From positions 94,977,528-95,041,527 of the forward strand of contig CM061133.1 of the NCBI GenBank assembly GCA_030789695.1: a DNA stretch of 64,000 nucleotides, read 5' to 3'. A model generated the notes under the pieces. That model made no database searches. It saw only the letters and a program-made list of their open reading frames with translations, and had not been told where the DNA came from. Both the position numbers and the translations under genes were made by a program. The stretch is from Scilla litardierei. Lineage: Eukaryota; Streptophyta; Magnoliopsida; Asparagales; Asparagaceae. Of the stretch, positions 30,320 to 41,464 are shown one piece after another; position 1 is the first letter of the stretch, and every line of letters begins with the position of its first letter.

Positions 30320-32751
30320 GCACCATTCTAGTGTCTTCTCACCTGGCCTTGGCCTTGTTCGACTCCGGTGCATCCATGTGCATCTTATCCCGGAGATTCG
30401 TGACAAGACACTCTATTCACACCCATACACTTCCCAAGTGTTGGGACATCACCACAGGGAACGGAGTGGTGACAGTGAACTTGGGATGTAGATCGATTCC
30501 TTTGGTGGTCAGTGGACACGAGCTCTTTGCAGATTTCATTGTCCACGACCTGCCACATTTTGATGCCGTTCTTGGCATCGATTGGTTAGGAGATTTCCAC
30601 GCCTCGATCGATTGTCACAGCAAGAGGGTGGTGTTCCGGATTCCAGGCCATCCAGAGTTCGAGTTCCGTAGCAGAGATGAGTCGCTTGGACCCATCAAGT
30701 ATCGGGCCACGCCGGTGGTGCCGATTGTTGCAGTTATGCCGATGGTGATGGAGATCGAATGACCAGCAGTCGTCCGAGACTTCGACGACGTCTTCCCTGA
30801 GGATATCTCAGGTTTGCCACCCGACCGAGCCTTAGAGTTTGGTATTGATCTTATGCCGGGAGCGCAACCGATATCGAAGGCGCCGTACCGTATGGCTCCC
30901 GCTGAGCTCGAGGAGCTACGGAAGCAGTTAGATGAATTACTGCAGAAGGGTTTCATCCACCCTAGTGTGTCGCCATGGGGCACACCAGTTCTACTCGTGA
31001 AGAAGAAGGATGGGTCCCGCAGGATGTGCGTGGACTATCGAGGACTGAATGTTGTCACCGTAAAGAATAAGTACCCGCTGCCGCGCATCGACGATATCTT
31101 CGACCAGCTTGGAGGATCGAGAGTCTTCTCAAAGTTGGATTTGAGGAGTGGATACCACCAGTTGAAGGTGAAGAAGGACGATGTTCAGAAGACAGCTTTC
31201 CGGACGAAATACGGACATTATGAGTTCGTGGTCATGCCGTTTGGCGTGACCAATGCTCCAGCCGTGTTCATGAATTTGATGAACTTGATATTCTATGATT
31301 TCCTGGATAAGTTCGTGGTCATTTTCATTGATGACATCTTGATTTATTCGAAGTCTGAGGATGAGCACAGCTGTCATCTGAGGACAGTGCTGGAGACGAT
31401 GAGGAGACATAAGCTTTATGCCAAGTATAGTAAGTGCGAGTTCTGGCTGGACAGAGTCACATTCCTGGGACATGTGGTGTCAGGTGAGGGCATATCTGTA
31501 GATTCGGAGAAGGTCAGAGCAGTCAGAAATTGGCCGACTCCGCAGTCAGCGTCAGACATCAGGAGTTTTCTGGGTTTAGCAGGCTATTATCGGCTGTTCA
31601 TCAAAGATTTCTCGAAGATTGCAGAGCCGATGACGAAGCTGACAAGGAAGGATGTGGAGTTTCTCTGGTCAGATGCTTGTGAGGAGGCCTTCAGTATCTT
31701 GAAGGCGAGATTGACCACGGCTCCGGTGTTGGCAGTACCGGATCGAAGCGGAGGCTTCGAAGTTTATTGTGATGCATCAGGGAAGGGCCTAGGATGCGTC
31801 TTGCATCAGCATGGCCACGTGGTCGCGTACGCTTCTCATCAGTTGAGGACTCATGAGAAGAATTACCCGACGCACGATCTGGAGTTGGCAGCGGTGATTT
31901 TTACACTGAAGATTTGGAGGCACTTCTTGCTAGGTGAGAGTGTGAAGATTTTCACCGATCACAAGAGCTTGAAGTACATCTTTACACAGAAGGAGCTCAA
32001 CATGCGTCAGAGACGATGGTTAGAGCTCATGGCTGACTACGAGATTGATTTGCAGTATCACCCAGGGAAGGTGAACGTAGTGCCGGATGCCTTGAGTAGA
32101 CTTCCTACTGCGATGATGCTTGCAGCCGACTGGAGGATTCAGCAGGAGCTGAGGGTGATGGACTTGGAGGTTGTCCTACCTGGTGTAGTTCATTCATTCA
32201 TGAATCTGCAGATTCAGTCCACAATCGTGGATCGGATCAAGGCAGCACAGGCGGGAGATCCGAAGCTACAGAGGATCAGGAGGCAGGTCGAAGCTGGACT
32301 ACGGACGGAGTTCGTTATTCATGAGGATGGTTCGCTGCGGTACGGCAGTAGACTCTGTGTACCTGCAGGCAATGTCCGCGAGGAGCTGTTAAGCGAGGCT
32401 CATAGCTCGCCATATTCTATACATCCTGGAGGCACCAAGATGTATAAGGACCTCCGTCTGAATTATTGGTGGATTGGCATGAAGAGGAGCGTGGCACGGA
32501 GCGTTGCCAAGTGCCTGATATGCCAACAGGTGAAGGCTGAGCACCATCGTACTGCCGGGTTGCTGCAACCGCTTCCTATTCCGGAGTGGAAGTGGCAACA
32601 TATTACGATGGACTTCGTGACTGGTTTACCTCGGACCCCGAGGCAGAACGACGCAGTTTGGGTGATCGTGGATCGGTTGACCAAGTCTGCGCACTTTATT
32701 CCTTTCCGAGTGGGCCAGTCTACGGAAGCTTTGGCGAGGAAATATCTGGAG
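30320..32751 (+). pseudogene. pol: chromovirus A pol: protease, RT, RNase H, integrase N-half
   Basis: The domain order matches element B: protease ([15 protein letters not shown]), RT ([27 protein letters not shown]), RNase H and the integrase zinc finger with TMDFVTGLP. One in-frame TGA lies at 30760-30762 between protease and RT. From 30814 the frame is open for 646 codons up to the candidate intron at 32752. RT and RNase H motifs look intact, though RNase H has ASHQLR and IFTLKIW where B has ASRQLR and IFALKIW. Confidence 0.93.
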
Positions 32752-32830
32752 GTAAAGTTCTGTTCTACTTTTACTTCTATTTTTTATTTTTCTCTTTGAA
32801 ATAGTCGTGACGTAGACCGTGTACGTGCAG
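32752..32830 (+). other. candidate intron 2, chromovirus A
   Basis: 79 bp, CTGGAG|GTAAAG to TACGTGCAG|GAG, in phase 0, the counterpart of 23956-24032. It has a longer T-run than in B. Confidence 0.75.
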
Positions 32831-33736
32831 GAGATTGTACGCTTACATGGAGTCCCCGTGAGCATTGTGTCTGACCGAGACACGAGGTTCACATCTCAGT
32901 TCTGGAGAAGTCTGCAGGAGAATTTGGGTACAAGTCTGAGTTTCAGCACGACGTACCACCCGCAGACTGATGGCCAGTCTGATAGGACTATTCAGATTCT
33001 GGAGGATATGTTGCGAGCTTGTACGCTCGATTTGAAGGGATCTTGGGAGGACCATCTTCACTTGGTGGAGTTTTCATATAACAACAGCTACCATGCGAGC
33101 ATTGGCATGGTGCCGTTTGCTACCCTATATGGAAGGAAATGTCGTTCGCCACTGAGCTGGGATGACATCGGAGATCGGGAGCTGTTAGGTCCAGAGATGA
33201 TAGTGGAAGCCGTGGATGTCGTGAGAGACATCAGGGAGAAGCTTAGAGTTGCACAGGATCGCTTCAAGCATTGGGCAGATGCCAAGAGGAGACCTTTGGA
33301 GTTTCAGCCTGGAGATCACGTCTTCCTGAAGATTTCTCCGAACCGCGGAGTTATTCGTTTTGGGAAGAAGGGAAAGCTGAGCCCAAGGTATATTGGGCCG
33401 TTTGATGTGCTAGAGCGTGTGGGAGCAGTTGCCTACCGCCTTGCTCTGCCACCATCTTTAGAGGGAGTTCACGAAGTTTTCCACATATCTCAGCTATGTC
33501 AGTACGTCAGTGATCCATCGCACACGGTTGACTTCTCAGAGATTACAGTTCGCCTGGATCTGACATATGACCAGCAGCCTGTGCAGATCTTGGACCGTCG
33601 ACAGAAGCAGTTGAGGAATAAGGTAGTCGACCTGGTGAGAGTGATGTGGCGTCACGGATCACATGGAGAGTCCACCTGGGAGCGCGAAGATGATATGAGA
33701 GAGCGCTTTCCGCATCTATTCCCGAGCAGTGCTTGA
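32831..33736 (+). pseudogene. pol: chromovirus A integrase C-half and chromodomain
   Basis: It continues [17 protein letters not shown] through the [19 protein letters not shown] module to a chromodomain ending [11 protein letters not shown]. The catalytic glutamate position reads aspartate ([12 protein letters not shown] has QSERTIQ), which would be expected to impair integration. The frame is otherwise open to its natural stop. Confidence 0.92.
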
Positions 33737-33766
33737 TGTTGATTCCGAGGACGGAATCATTTCTAA

Positions 33767-33777
33767 GTTGGGGAGGA
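33767..33777 (+). promoter_or_regulatory. polypurine tract of chromovirus A
   Basis: GTTGGGGAGGA lies directly before the right LTR start at 33778. Confidence 0.85.
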
Positions 33778-35375
33778 TGTAACGGTCGGATTCCGATCGT
33801 AACTTTCTTTGTGCACGTGCTCTTGACCGTGCACGTGATTATTTTAGACTTTGTTTGTTTCCGAACCTTATCGTGTGATATGTCGTTGTGACTCTCTTTG
33901 AGGGTACTACATTTGTCGTGTTGACTTGCAACGTCATTTCACGGGCCTTTCGCCCACGATTTGACCTTTTCCGAGGAGACGTCGCGTATCTCACTTTTGA
34001 CTTGGGGCGTTTTTATTTTTAATTTCGTTTCTCGTCATCGAAATTGTAATCCGACTCTTCTGACTTCTTTCTCACGTCGCCCCGGTCGCCCCGGTATTTT
34101 TCTTATAATTTTTGGGCACCGTTTAACCTATGTGCACTTTTAGACCCAGTAATTACAAGTTTGCCCCTAACAATTTAGCCCTAATTAACTCTAATTAACC
34201 CTAGACCTAGCTAGGTGGCAGCCCCCATCACGTGTAACCCTTCCCCTAGTCACGTGGGCCCCACCCCTATAAAGAAAACCCTAAGTTTCTCAAAATTGTT
34301 CACAGCCGCAAACAATTTTTTTGCGCCGGCCCTAGAAACCCAAAGCCCCTCACGCAAACCCCCTTCCTCTCCCACCTGAGCCCGCGCCGGAGGTCGCCGC
34401 CGCCGCCGATCATCTCCAGCAGCATCCCCCGACTCCCCTCTCTCGCCTGCAACCCCGTACGCCGCCCCTCGTCGCCGGAAGCCGCCGCATCACGCCGGAA
34501 TCGCGTAGCAGCAGCACAGCAGCTTGCCACGGCCGCTGCCGCCGCCGTCGCTGCCCCCTGACTGCCGCCGTGAACCCCCCTCTGCCTCCTCTCGCCGTTG
34601 GCAGCGACCTCAGGCCGTGAGACTTCCTTAAACAGCGTGTTCCCTTGCTGTTTTACGTGTTTGACGCCGTACCGACACGTCGCCAAGATCTCGTCGTCTT
34701 CCCTCGCTGTTGGAGCCCTCCGACAGTCTCCTACACCTCCCGGGAGTATTATCGACGTCTCGAGCCTCTCCTACGACTCCCGACATTGTAGGCGTTGGAT
34801 ACGACGAACCGTTCATCTCGGTTGTCGTTGCAGCTCTCCGAAAGCCGTAGAACGCCTACCCGACGCGCTGCTCGCTGATTCACCCTTACCCGCTGTTCAC
34901 GCACTTCGTCCGCTGCCCAGACGTGTCCCGCTACGCTACCCGTAGCCGAGACGCCGTAGGTGACGCAGATTTTCTACCGTTCAGACACTACATCCGCTCC
35001 ACCCCAGACTCCGGAAGAGGTTAGTTTTCCCAAACTCGTAGCGAAACCCACCCGTAGCCAAAACTGAAAACTTAACTAAAAACGGCAACTAAACTCGCTA
35101 AATTTATTTTCTGCTCTTTTAAAAAGTTATGAACAATAGAATCGACGATCGGACTTTTGAACTGTGCACATAGGACAGAATCGTCGGATAGGCTGATCGG
35201 ACACTTTTGACTTGTGACAGTTAGGGTAGCCACGCCTAACTTAGAAATGAACCTAAATAGGATTTGACGGAAATCGTGACTTGACACCGTCGCCGTGATC
35301 CCTTTTCAGATGGACTACCGTGGACGCGACGACTGGACGAGAAGCCCCGGACGGACGACGCACTCGCTATTCCAG

Positions 35376-35517
35376 GCAAGTGTACCCACTTGCGTTTTGA
35401 CCGTGCCTTAGTTTTAGTTTTTAGAACTGTTAGATTGTGTGTGATGAGAACCGGACATGAAATGATAGCATCCAGGACGACCCGTGACGGCTCAGACTTG
35501 ACGACGAAGTCTGAGCC
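35376..35517 (+). promoter_or_regulatory. two-hairpin module, chromovirus A right LTR
   Basis: Hairpin I: GCAAGTG and CACTTGC around TACC (35376-35393). Box ATGAAATGATAGC at 35457-35469. Hairpin II: GGCTCAGACTT and AAGTCTGAGCC around GACGACG (35489-35517), intact. Confidence 0.78.
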
Positions 35518-35616
35518 TGACAACAATAAACTGCTGACATCATAGGACTATCGTGTGCGTGCGTGCATGTGGACACCCTAGAATAACAACTCCCTACACT
35601 TGTCATGTCGTGTCAT

Positions 35617-35895
35617 GTTACACAAAAAGCCTACGGGCGTTTCGGATGCTTCCCTCCGCGGAAGTGATCCATGTTACCAAAAAGCCTACGGGCGTTTCGG
35701 ATGCTTCCCTCCGCGGAAGTGATCCCTGTTACCAAAAAGCCTACGGGCGTTTCAGATGCTTCCCTAGCGGAAGTGATCCCTGTTACACAAAAAGCCTACG
35801 GGCGTTTCGGATGCTTCCCTAGCGGAAGTGATCCCTGTTACACAAAAAGCCTACGGGCGTTTCGGATGTTTCCCTAGCGGAAATGATCCCTGTAA
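35617..35895 (+). repeat. five tandem ~54 bp units in chromovirus A right LTR
   Basis: Each unit contains AAAAAGCCTACGGGCGTTTC and a GGAAGTGATCC-like end. The left LTR has one unit before and three after the insertion of chromovirus B. A reading frame spans the array only because the unit lacks stops. Confidence 0.88.
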
Positions 35896-36715
35896 ATCTT
35901 GTCCTGAGTTCCTGGGTTTGGGGTTGGGTTGAGCGTGCGCACGGCAAGAGTGTCTGATCCCCCTCGAACCGTAAGGCGTGAACCCTTTCGTGTCTTAATT
36001 GTCCTGTCCCGTCTTGTCCTGTCCTGTCCTGTCCCGTCAAGTTCCGTCTTGTCTTGACACCTGTAGGTTAGTCCCGTAGTCGGTAGCACACGCTACGTCT
36101 ACTGCTTGCTACGTTTACTTTTCCTGCTACGCTACCTTTCGTTACTATGTTATAACCCCAGCATGCTAAAACAACCAGTAAATCATTGTTAATAGTTGAT
36201 ACATTTGCAGTAGAGTCTGACCGTTTGTGTAGACTTTGCCTGACGTACAGTTTCCTTCTTTTGGTGTTGTACGTCAGGTGTGGAGCCAGAGTACGAGTAC
36301 GAGGCGGACTTGCCAGTTGACTTGGAGCCGGAGGGCGCTGATCCGGAGTACGATCCAGAGGGCGATCAGAGTTAGAGATCTTCTGTTGATGTTCCAGAGT
36401 TATCCATTTCAGTTTGAGTTGGGTGCGTTGCACTCTTACTTTCTCGTCTAGGTTGGGTGCTTGCACCATTAGTTTCCTTTCAGCAGTTGTAGCCGTTTTC
36501 GGCATTTCTTTTTGACTCACAGTACTTTGATGATAGACTTTGGAATAAAATGAAATGTTCTTTTCAGTACTTTTGTTATTTCGTACTAACTTGCAGGGAC
36601 CTGTACTTTCGCTATGGAATACTACAGACGCTTATTGGGTCCGGGCTCTTAGCCCCTGCCTAAGCGGGCCTTCGTCACGCTTCGCCTCCGTGTTTTTGGG
36701 AAGCGGGGCGTGACA

Positions 36716-37398
36716 AGCTATCCTACGAGGAGCTCGAATACCGCTGCAATGTGCTCTCCAATGGGGCACGTAAGTGCATCGACTCATATGCTAAATTGAA
36801 AGCTAAATTTAAAAATGCTATGAGTAGGTTGCATGCCTTAGAATCTACTAGTGCAAATGACAATAATGCTTTGCATGTTTGTGACACTAGTGAGAGAGAC
36901 ACACTTCTCTCTCAAGTTAAGGAATTGAGTTTAACTAATGAGAATCTTGTTGCTCAAAACATTAGCTTAGAAATTCGCATTCAACAACTTACATTGAAAT
37001 GTAAAGAGGTATCTCATAAGCTCAAAAGCTTTGTGTATTCTAGGGATTCACTCCACGATTTGTTGGAAAAACAACATCCGGCAAATCATAGAGGAGGTTT
37101 GGGTTATATTCAAAATGTGGAACCCAAACCCACCTCTAATTCCTCTTATGGTGCAAATACAAGAAATATTGCTAAAGCACCTAAGAAAAATCAGCATGCC
37201 TTCTTGTATAACAATAACACCAACAAGAAGCATGTAAATCATAAGGAGGTGAGGAAAAATGAAAATCCTTCATTTTTTGCTAAGAAGCAAAATCCTCACT
37301 TCATGCATGCTAAGAAAATAGTTTCTACACCTAAGCATGCCACATCCATCCCTCTTACAAAGGCAAAACCCTTACCTAGGAAATCCTTGAGTCTATGA
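36716..37398 (+). pseudogene. gag: Sirevirus gag, C-terminal part
   Basis: After the target duplication the Sirevirus frame resumes with LSYEELEYRCNVLSNGARKC. It contains a long leucine-, glutamate- and lysine-rich stretch predicted to be coiled coil (about KELSLTNENLVAQNISLE to LTLKCKEVSHKL). The tail is basic and asparagine/histidine-rich and ends KPLPRKSLSL. It joins in frame with the 13977-15222 part. The coiled coil probably mediates Gag multimerisation. No protease motif follows. Confidence 0.85.
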
Positions 37399-38524
37399 AT
37401 TCACACTAAGGTTAGTGTGCAAGAGAGGGATAGTTACATCAACTCTCTAGTTAGGGATGTGATCACCTCATGTGATTACATTATGAAGTCAAACTCCTCT
37501 TGGGTTTGGTTCCCTACAGTTTAGGTTCCTCACACATGTGCATATTGCATGGGTATTGTGCTTAAATGTTTATTTTAGCATACCCATTGTTTGTGTGTGT
37601 TTCATGATTTTGAAAATATTTTCAAACTTATTTTTCATGAAAATGGGGACTTTGGGGTTTATTGACATGCATGCATTTATTGATCTATATGTATGTCAAT
37701 GGGGGAGTTAATATATGTATGTTTAAAATATTTTAAAACATATTTTAACTCTCATTTAAGGGTATGTTTGAGATCATTATGTACAATTGATGATTTATGG
37801 TCTCAACCCAAACCCCTTAGATATTACCAAGTTGTTTCATGTTATAATTCTTTTGGCATTATCATTGTGTATCTTTGAAGCTTGATTTTTCCATATATAT
37901 TGCTTTGATACACTTAAGGCCGGTGGCTCCATTAATTTTATATCAATTAGTAAAGAGGATTATTTTCCAAGATTTTTTTTCTACAATTGGTATTTACCTC
38001 AATTGTTAGATATTGTTAATTTCCTTATTTATAATTGGTATTAGATCCTAGAAGTCAAAGTTGACCATTTCTATGATCTAGGGGGAGCATAGGATAGTGA
38101 ATTGATACCCACTAAATTTTTCAATTTGGTATCATACATCTCCTTATTTCTTGTATATTGTCACATCTTAGTTAAGATGACAAAGGGGGATATATTTAAT
38201 GTCCACCTTTTTGACGATGTCAAGGGGGAGAGTTATATGCATTATGTAACCATATAGGGGAGAGTTATATACATATGCATATGGGGAGAGATATATCTAT
38301 GGGGAGAGATATATGGGATTAGATAAACCATTCATGTTTGTATGATTTTGTCTATTGCAATTCGTTTATGTAATCCATACCTATTATATGTCACCATGAT
38401 ATTATTTGGTATAATGGGTATTTACATTTTATGTATCTCATTGTATAATTGGTGCATATAAGTAGGGGGAGCTCATTAGCATTGTTCTTTAATTCTTTGT
38501 GTTTTACATAATGTGTGTCATCAT
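37399..38524 (+). other. Sirevirus 3' non-coding region with several polypurine-like tracts
   Basis: No gene is seen. GGGGGAG-type tracts recur at 37701, 38081, 38185, 38224, 38256, 38283, 38300 and 38465, before the true tract at 38525. Multiple polypurine tracts upstream of the 3' LTR are a known Sirevirus feature. A remnant reading SSWVWFPTV before a stop near 37520 is all that might be left of pol. Confidence 0.7.
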
Positions 38525-38539
38525 CAAAAAGGGGGAGAT
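38525..38539 (+). promoter_or_regulatory. polypurine tract of Sirevirus
   Basis: CAAAAAGGGGGAGAT directly precedes the 3' LTR (TGTTGAG at 38540). Confidence 0.92.
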
Positions 38540-40258
38540 TGTTGAGTATTGGTGTTTCATACCAATCTTATTTTGATGATGATAACAACATTATGTTGTT
38601 TCTAATGACTCTCTTGTTTTAGTCTCATAGTTTCTTTCCTAGAATATCTTTCTTGGAGACTAATCACCTGGTGCAAGGATGGACATCAAGTGGAGAAGGG
38701 CCAAAGCTTGGCCTCAAGGGGTGCCAAAGCTTGGAGATGATGGAGAGCAATCAAGGCATCAAGATTGAAGACTTAGACTCTAAGGAAAGCAATGTAATCC
38801 ATGTAATATTTACTTTATTGCTTTCTCTCTCTTTTGAGTCTAGATTAATGTAATGCCTTGATAGATGGTATACTCATTCATGCATATGCATTTAGCCATC
38901 TTAGTGAGCCTTAGGATTATCTTAGAATCCAATCCAATAGGCTCATCTTTGTCCAAAGACTCATTTGTAGTCTCTGGCTTTCCATCAGTCACCTGTTGAA
39001 GGGTTTTACAGTCGACAGGGTGATTTCCAGTCGCCTGTCGATCCTTCTACAGTCGACTGATCTGCACAGCTGAAGTCAACATTTCAATTGACTTAAACTT
39101 GAGCTTTATGCATAGTTGACTGCTGCTCAGTTTACAGTTGCATGTAGATTTACAGTCGCCTGGGAATTGGCCATCAGTCGTCTGAGTAGCGTAAGTGCAA
39201 TCTCTGCATCTCTCTGTCTTTTCTCCATCTTATGACAGTCGACTGTATTATTGACATCAGTCGCCTGTCTGCTTATCTGGAGAAAGAGTGCAGCTCTCTG
39301 TTTTATTCCATCCCCTGCAGCAGTCGACTGCTGAAGGATTAACAGGCGCATGTCCTGTTTATAGTCGACTATATCGACTTCATCAGTCGACTGTCCTGGA
39401 TCAGATTATAGCCGTTGGATATTTTCTAGCAGTTGATCAGTCGACTGTCTTTGATCATCAGTCGACTGTTCCTGTTGTTTTCGCCCAGTTTCTAGCCGTT
39501 GCAGAATTGATCATTTGGCTGTTTTCTTGGGTTTTGGGGTTTGATATAGGGTTCCTATATATATAGGTCTGCTGATATCTCTAGATCTTCTTCATGCTAT
39601 TGATCATTAGAGTTTAATTAAGCCACTTTCAAACTCTCTTATTTCCCTCTTAGAGCTCTTTCTCCTCTTCATGCATTGAAGTCAAGCTCAAGGGAAATCA
39701 TCCAAGTGCAATTCTAGCAAATCTCATCACTTGGAGATCCTCTTCCATGCCTTGCATTCATTTATGAGTAAGTTCATCTCAAGGCATATGTAAGAGTATT
39801 TGTTTTACTTTGTTATTTCTTTGAAACCCTAGCTTTCTTTGTGAGAGTTAGTTACTCTCTGTGTGAGAGTATAACCTTCTGTGTGAGGGTTGGTGGAGTT
39901 CTCTCTATGTGAGAGTTTGAGTCTCTCTGTGTGAGAGCATTAGTCTTTCTGTGTGAAAGCAAGGATATCTCTTTGTGGGAATCCTAAATCCTCTGTGTGA
40001 GGTATCACTGTGTGTGAGATTGTATTCACTTCTCTGTGAGAGATTATAGTGGATATTAGTGTGGCTGGACGTACCCAAGTTTGGGGAACCAGTGTAATTC
40101 TTGTGTTTGCATTTGGATTGATTGTGTTGATTAATTCCTCTTGCACTTATTATTCTGCATTTGCAAGTTTAATTTTAATTGCACAATTTATTGCCATTGC
40201 TCTATTCACCCCCTCTAGAGTGTTTGTTGTTAGTATTGCAAGGTAGACAGTCCTTACA
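38540..40258 (+). repeat. 3' LTR of Sirevirus element
   Basis: The 1719 bp copy ends CCTTACA, followed by the target duplication CGCCT. Six exact CAGTCGACTG palindromes lie at 39050, 39236, 39321, 39384, 39438 and 39459, and the TATA box (39556-39565) lies 88 bp after the last one, as in the 5' LTR. Confidence 0.93.
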
Positions 40259-40263
40259 CGCCT

Positions 40264-40276
40264 AGCGCCTGTGACA
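40264..40276 (+). repeat. terminal bases of the interrupted Athila LTR
   Basis: AGCGCCTGTGACA follows the Sirevirus target duplication and plausibly completes the LTR begun at 10470, ending in CA. The exact end is inferred from the TGTGAC start (minus orientation) of the related LTRs at 43265 and 60189. Confidence 0.5.
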
Positions 40277-40773
40277 CCACGAGGTGGAATTGAGGTGTAA
40301 GTTCCGGGTGCGTCACCTCCACTTGTAAATAGAAGAAACACCAACAGTACAGGTCGCACTCAAGAGGTACTGAATTGTAGGTATTCCGACAGCTCTCTTT
40401 ACGTTCCATTTACATTTTTTCCACTAAAAAGCTCGCCGCGACAGCACCAAGATGAGCTCCCTTTAGGTCGATCTTGACTACCCCGAGCCTTTTGAAGACC
40501 AAAACTGACTTGTCGAATGTCTATCTTGCAGATAGCCCGAAGTTCGATTTCACAAGTAGTTCGAAGGGTAGTTCCGAATGACCCAAGGATCAGTCGTGCA
40601 CCGTCCAAAACTATCAGAGAAAGGTCGACCATCTGCCCAGTAGCTCGAGCCATTCTCTCCACAACCCGAGTTCCATCCACCGCGGGTCCCACTCAACAGA
40701 TGCCGAGGATCCACCTCATCAGATGCGTCCGAGTCAACCCTCCTTACTGTTGGCTGGAACCCATCTGTCAACA
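40277..40773 (+). repeat. degraded Tat-type LTR remnant
   Basis: From about 40450 the sequence resembles 57480-57811, the LTR of the Tat element. Both contain GTCGATCTTGAC followed by ACCCC, a GCAGAT with a TTCGAAG-like stretch, and the end TGGAACCC/A with GTCAACA. No primer site follows, so this is a solo or truncated LTR. The left end is unclear. Confidence 0.55.
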
Positions 40774-41464
40774 CCTACAGTGAGAGATACACATAAATGG
40801 CTAAGGTCTAGAAAGATCACAAATTTTTTAACTAGCATTCAAAACATCGAAAATCTCATTGTGGCCAGAAGGAAAATGCCATAACAAAAATACTTGATAA
40901 ATGCAATACAGAATCATTAGCAAACATTTTTCAGTATATCAAAATGGTTTATAAATTATATCAATGAATGGATAGAAAGGACTTGCAGTGCAAGTAGCTA
41001 GCTCAATTAAATATGTGTTGAGAAAATGCTTCTACTAAGAGAATGCATTCACAATTTAAGAGAAAATGCCATTTTAAATAAAAATTTTAGACAAAACGCC
41101 ATATTTTATTACAATATGTGAAGTTTTGTTGGAATAATATTCATACCGTCTGTCTATATAGAGTAGGCCAACTCTGCTAGCTTCTCTCAATTTCCCAAGT
41201 CTTCGTTCTTCGAATATTTCTACTTTTTTTCTACGTTAATTTTTTTGCTCAATTTGCATGTAATTCTACTAATTTTATTAAGATGTGGCAAATGTTATTC
41301 ATTCTTTCTCACCTCAAGATCCCTTAGGATCATCTCAAACACCACACCAAAAACGAGAGTAAACTATCCTTAATATGCATGTGAAGTAATAACACAATTC
41401 ATACTGACGGCATCAAACCATAAATGAGAAGAGCAACAGATCGATCAAATAAAATTTTAAAACT
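40774..41464. other. AT-rich spacer, nothing recognised
   Basis: No open frame, repeat array or element end is seen. The last 9 bp (TTTAAAACT, 41456-41464) are the candidate left target duplication of the following transposon. Confidence 0.6.

Larger units (their letters stand above)
15228..36715 (+). mobile_element. chromovirus A (Ty3/gypsy, Tekay/Del-like)
   Basis: LTRs begin TGTAACGGTCGG and end GCGTGACA. The target duplication AGCTA is at 15223-15227 and 36716-36720. The left LTR is split by chromovirus B. The internal part (28928-33777) encodes gag, protease, RT, RNase H, integrase and a C-terminal chromodomain without any frameshift, but with five in-frame stops. It sits inside the Sirevirus gag. 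Over about the first 560 bp I count roughly eight differences between its LTRs (about 1.4 percent), so it is young. The lineage call rests on the gypsy domain order plus the C-terminal chromodomain. Confidence 0.92.
33778..36715 (+). repeat. chromovirus A right LTR
   Basis: The uninterrupted 2938 bp copy carries TATAAA at 34268, a GC-rich leader with a shorter GCC-repeat tract than the left copy, the two-hairpin module (35376-35517), five tandem units (about 35617-35895), a hairpin (36239-36278), the acidic ORF end (36280-36375) and AATAAA at 36544. The target duplication AGCTA follows. Confidence 0.94.
12187..40258 (+). mobile_element. Sirevirus-type copia element, pol-less, with nested insertions
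   Basis: Both LTRs begin TGTTGAGTATTGG and end CCTTACA. The target duplication CGCCT is seen at 12182-12186 and 40259-40263. An initiator-Met primer site follows the 5' LTR and a polypurine tract precedes the 3' LTR. Without the chromovirus inserted at 15228-36715, the body is about 6.6 kb and encodes only a long gag-type protein. I see no protease, integrase or RT. Gag style, palindromes upstream of the TATA box and several polypurine-like tracts are traits I associate with Sireviruses. It is a gag-only, non-autonomous derivative. Confidence 0.88.

Noticed and set aside
35553..35877. Apparent repeat protein of chromovirus A's right LTR
   Set aside because: It is the read-through of a ~54 bp tandem DNA repeat lacking stops; the frame is not kept in the interrupted left LTR.
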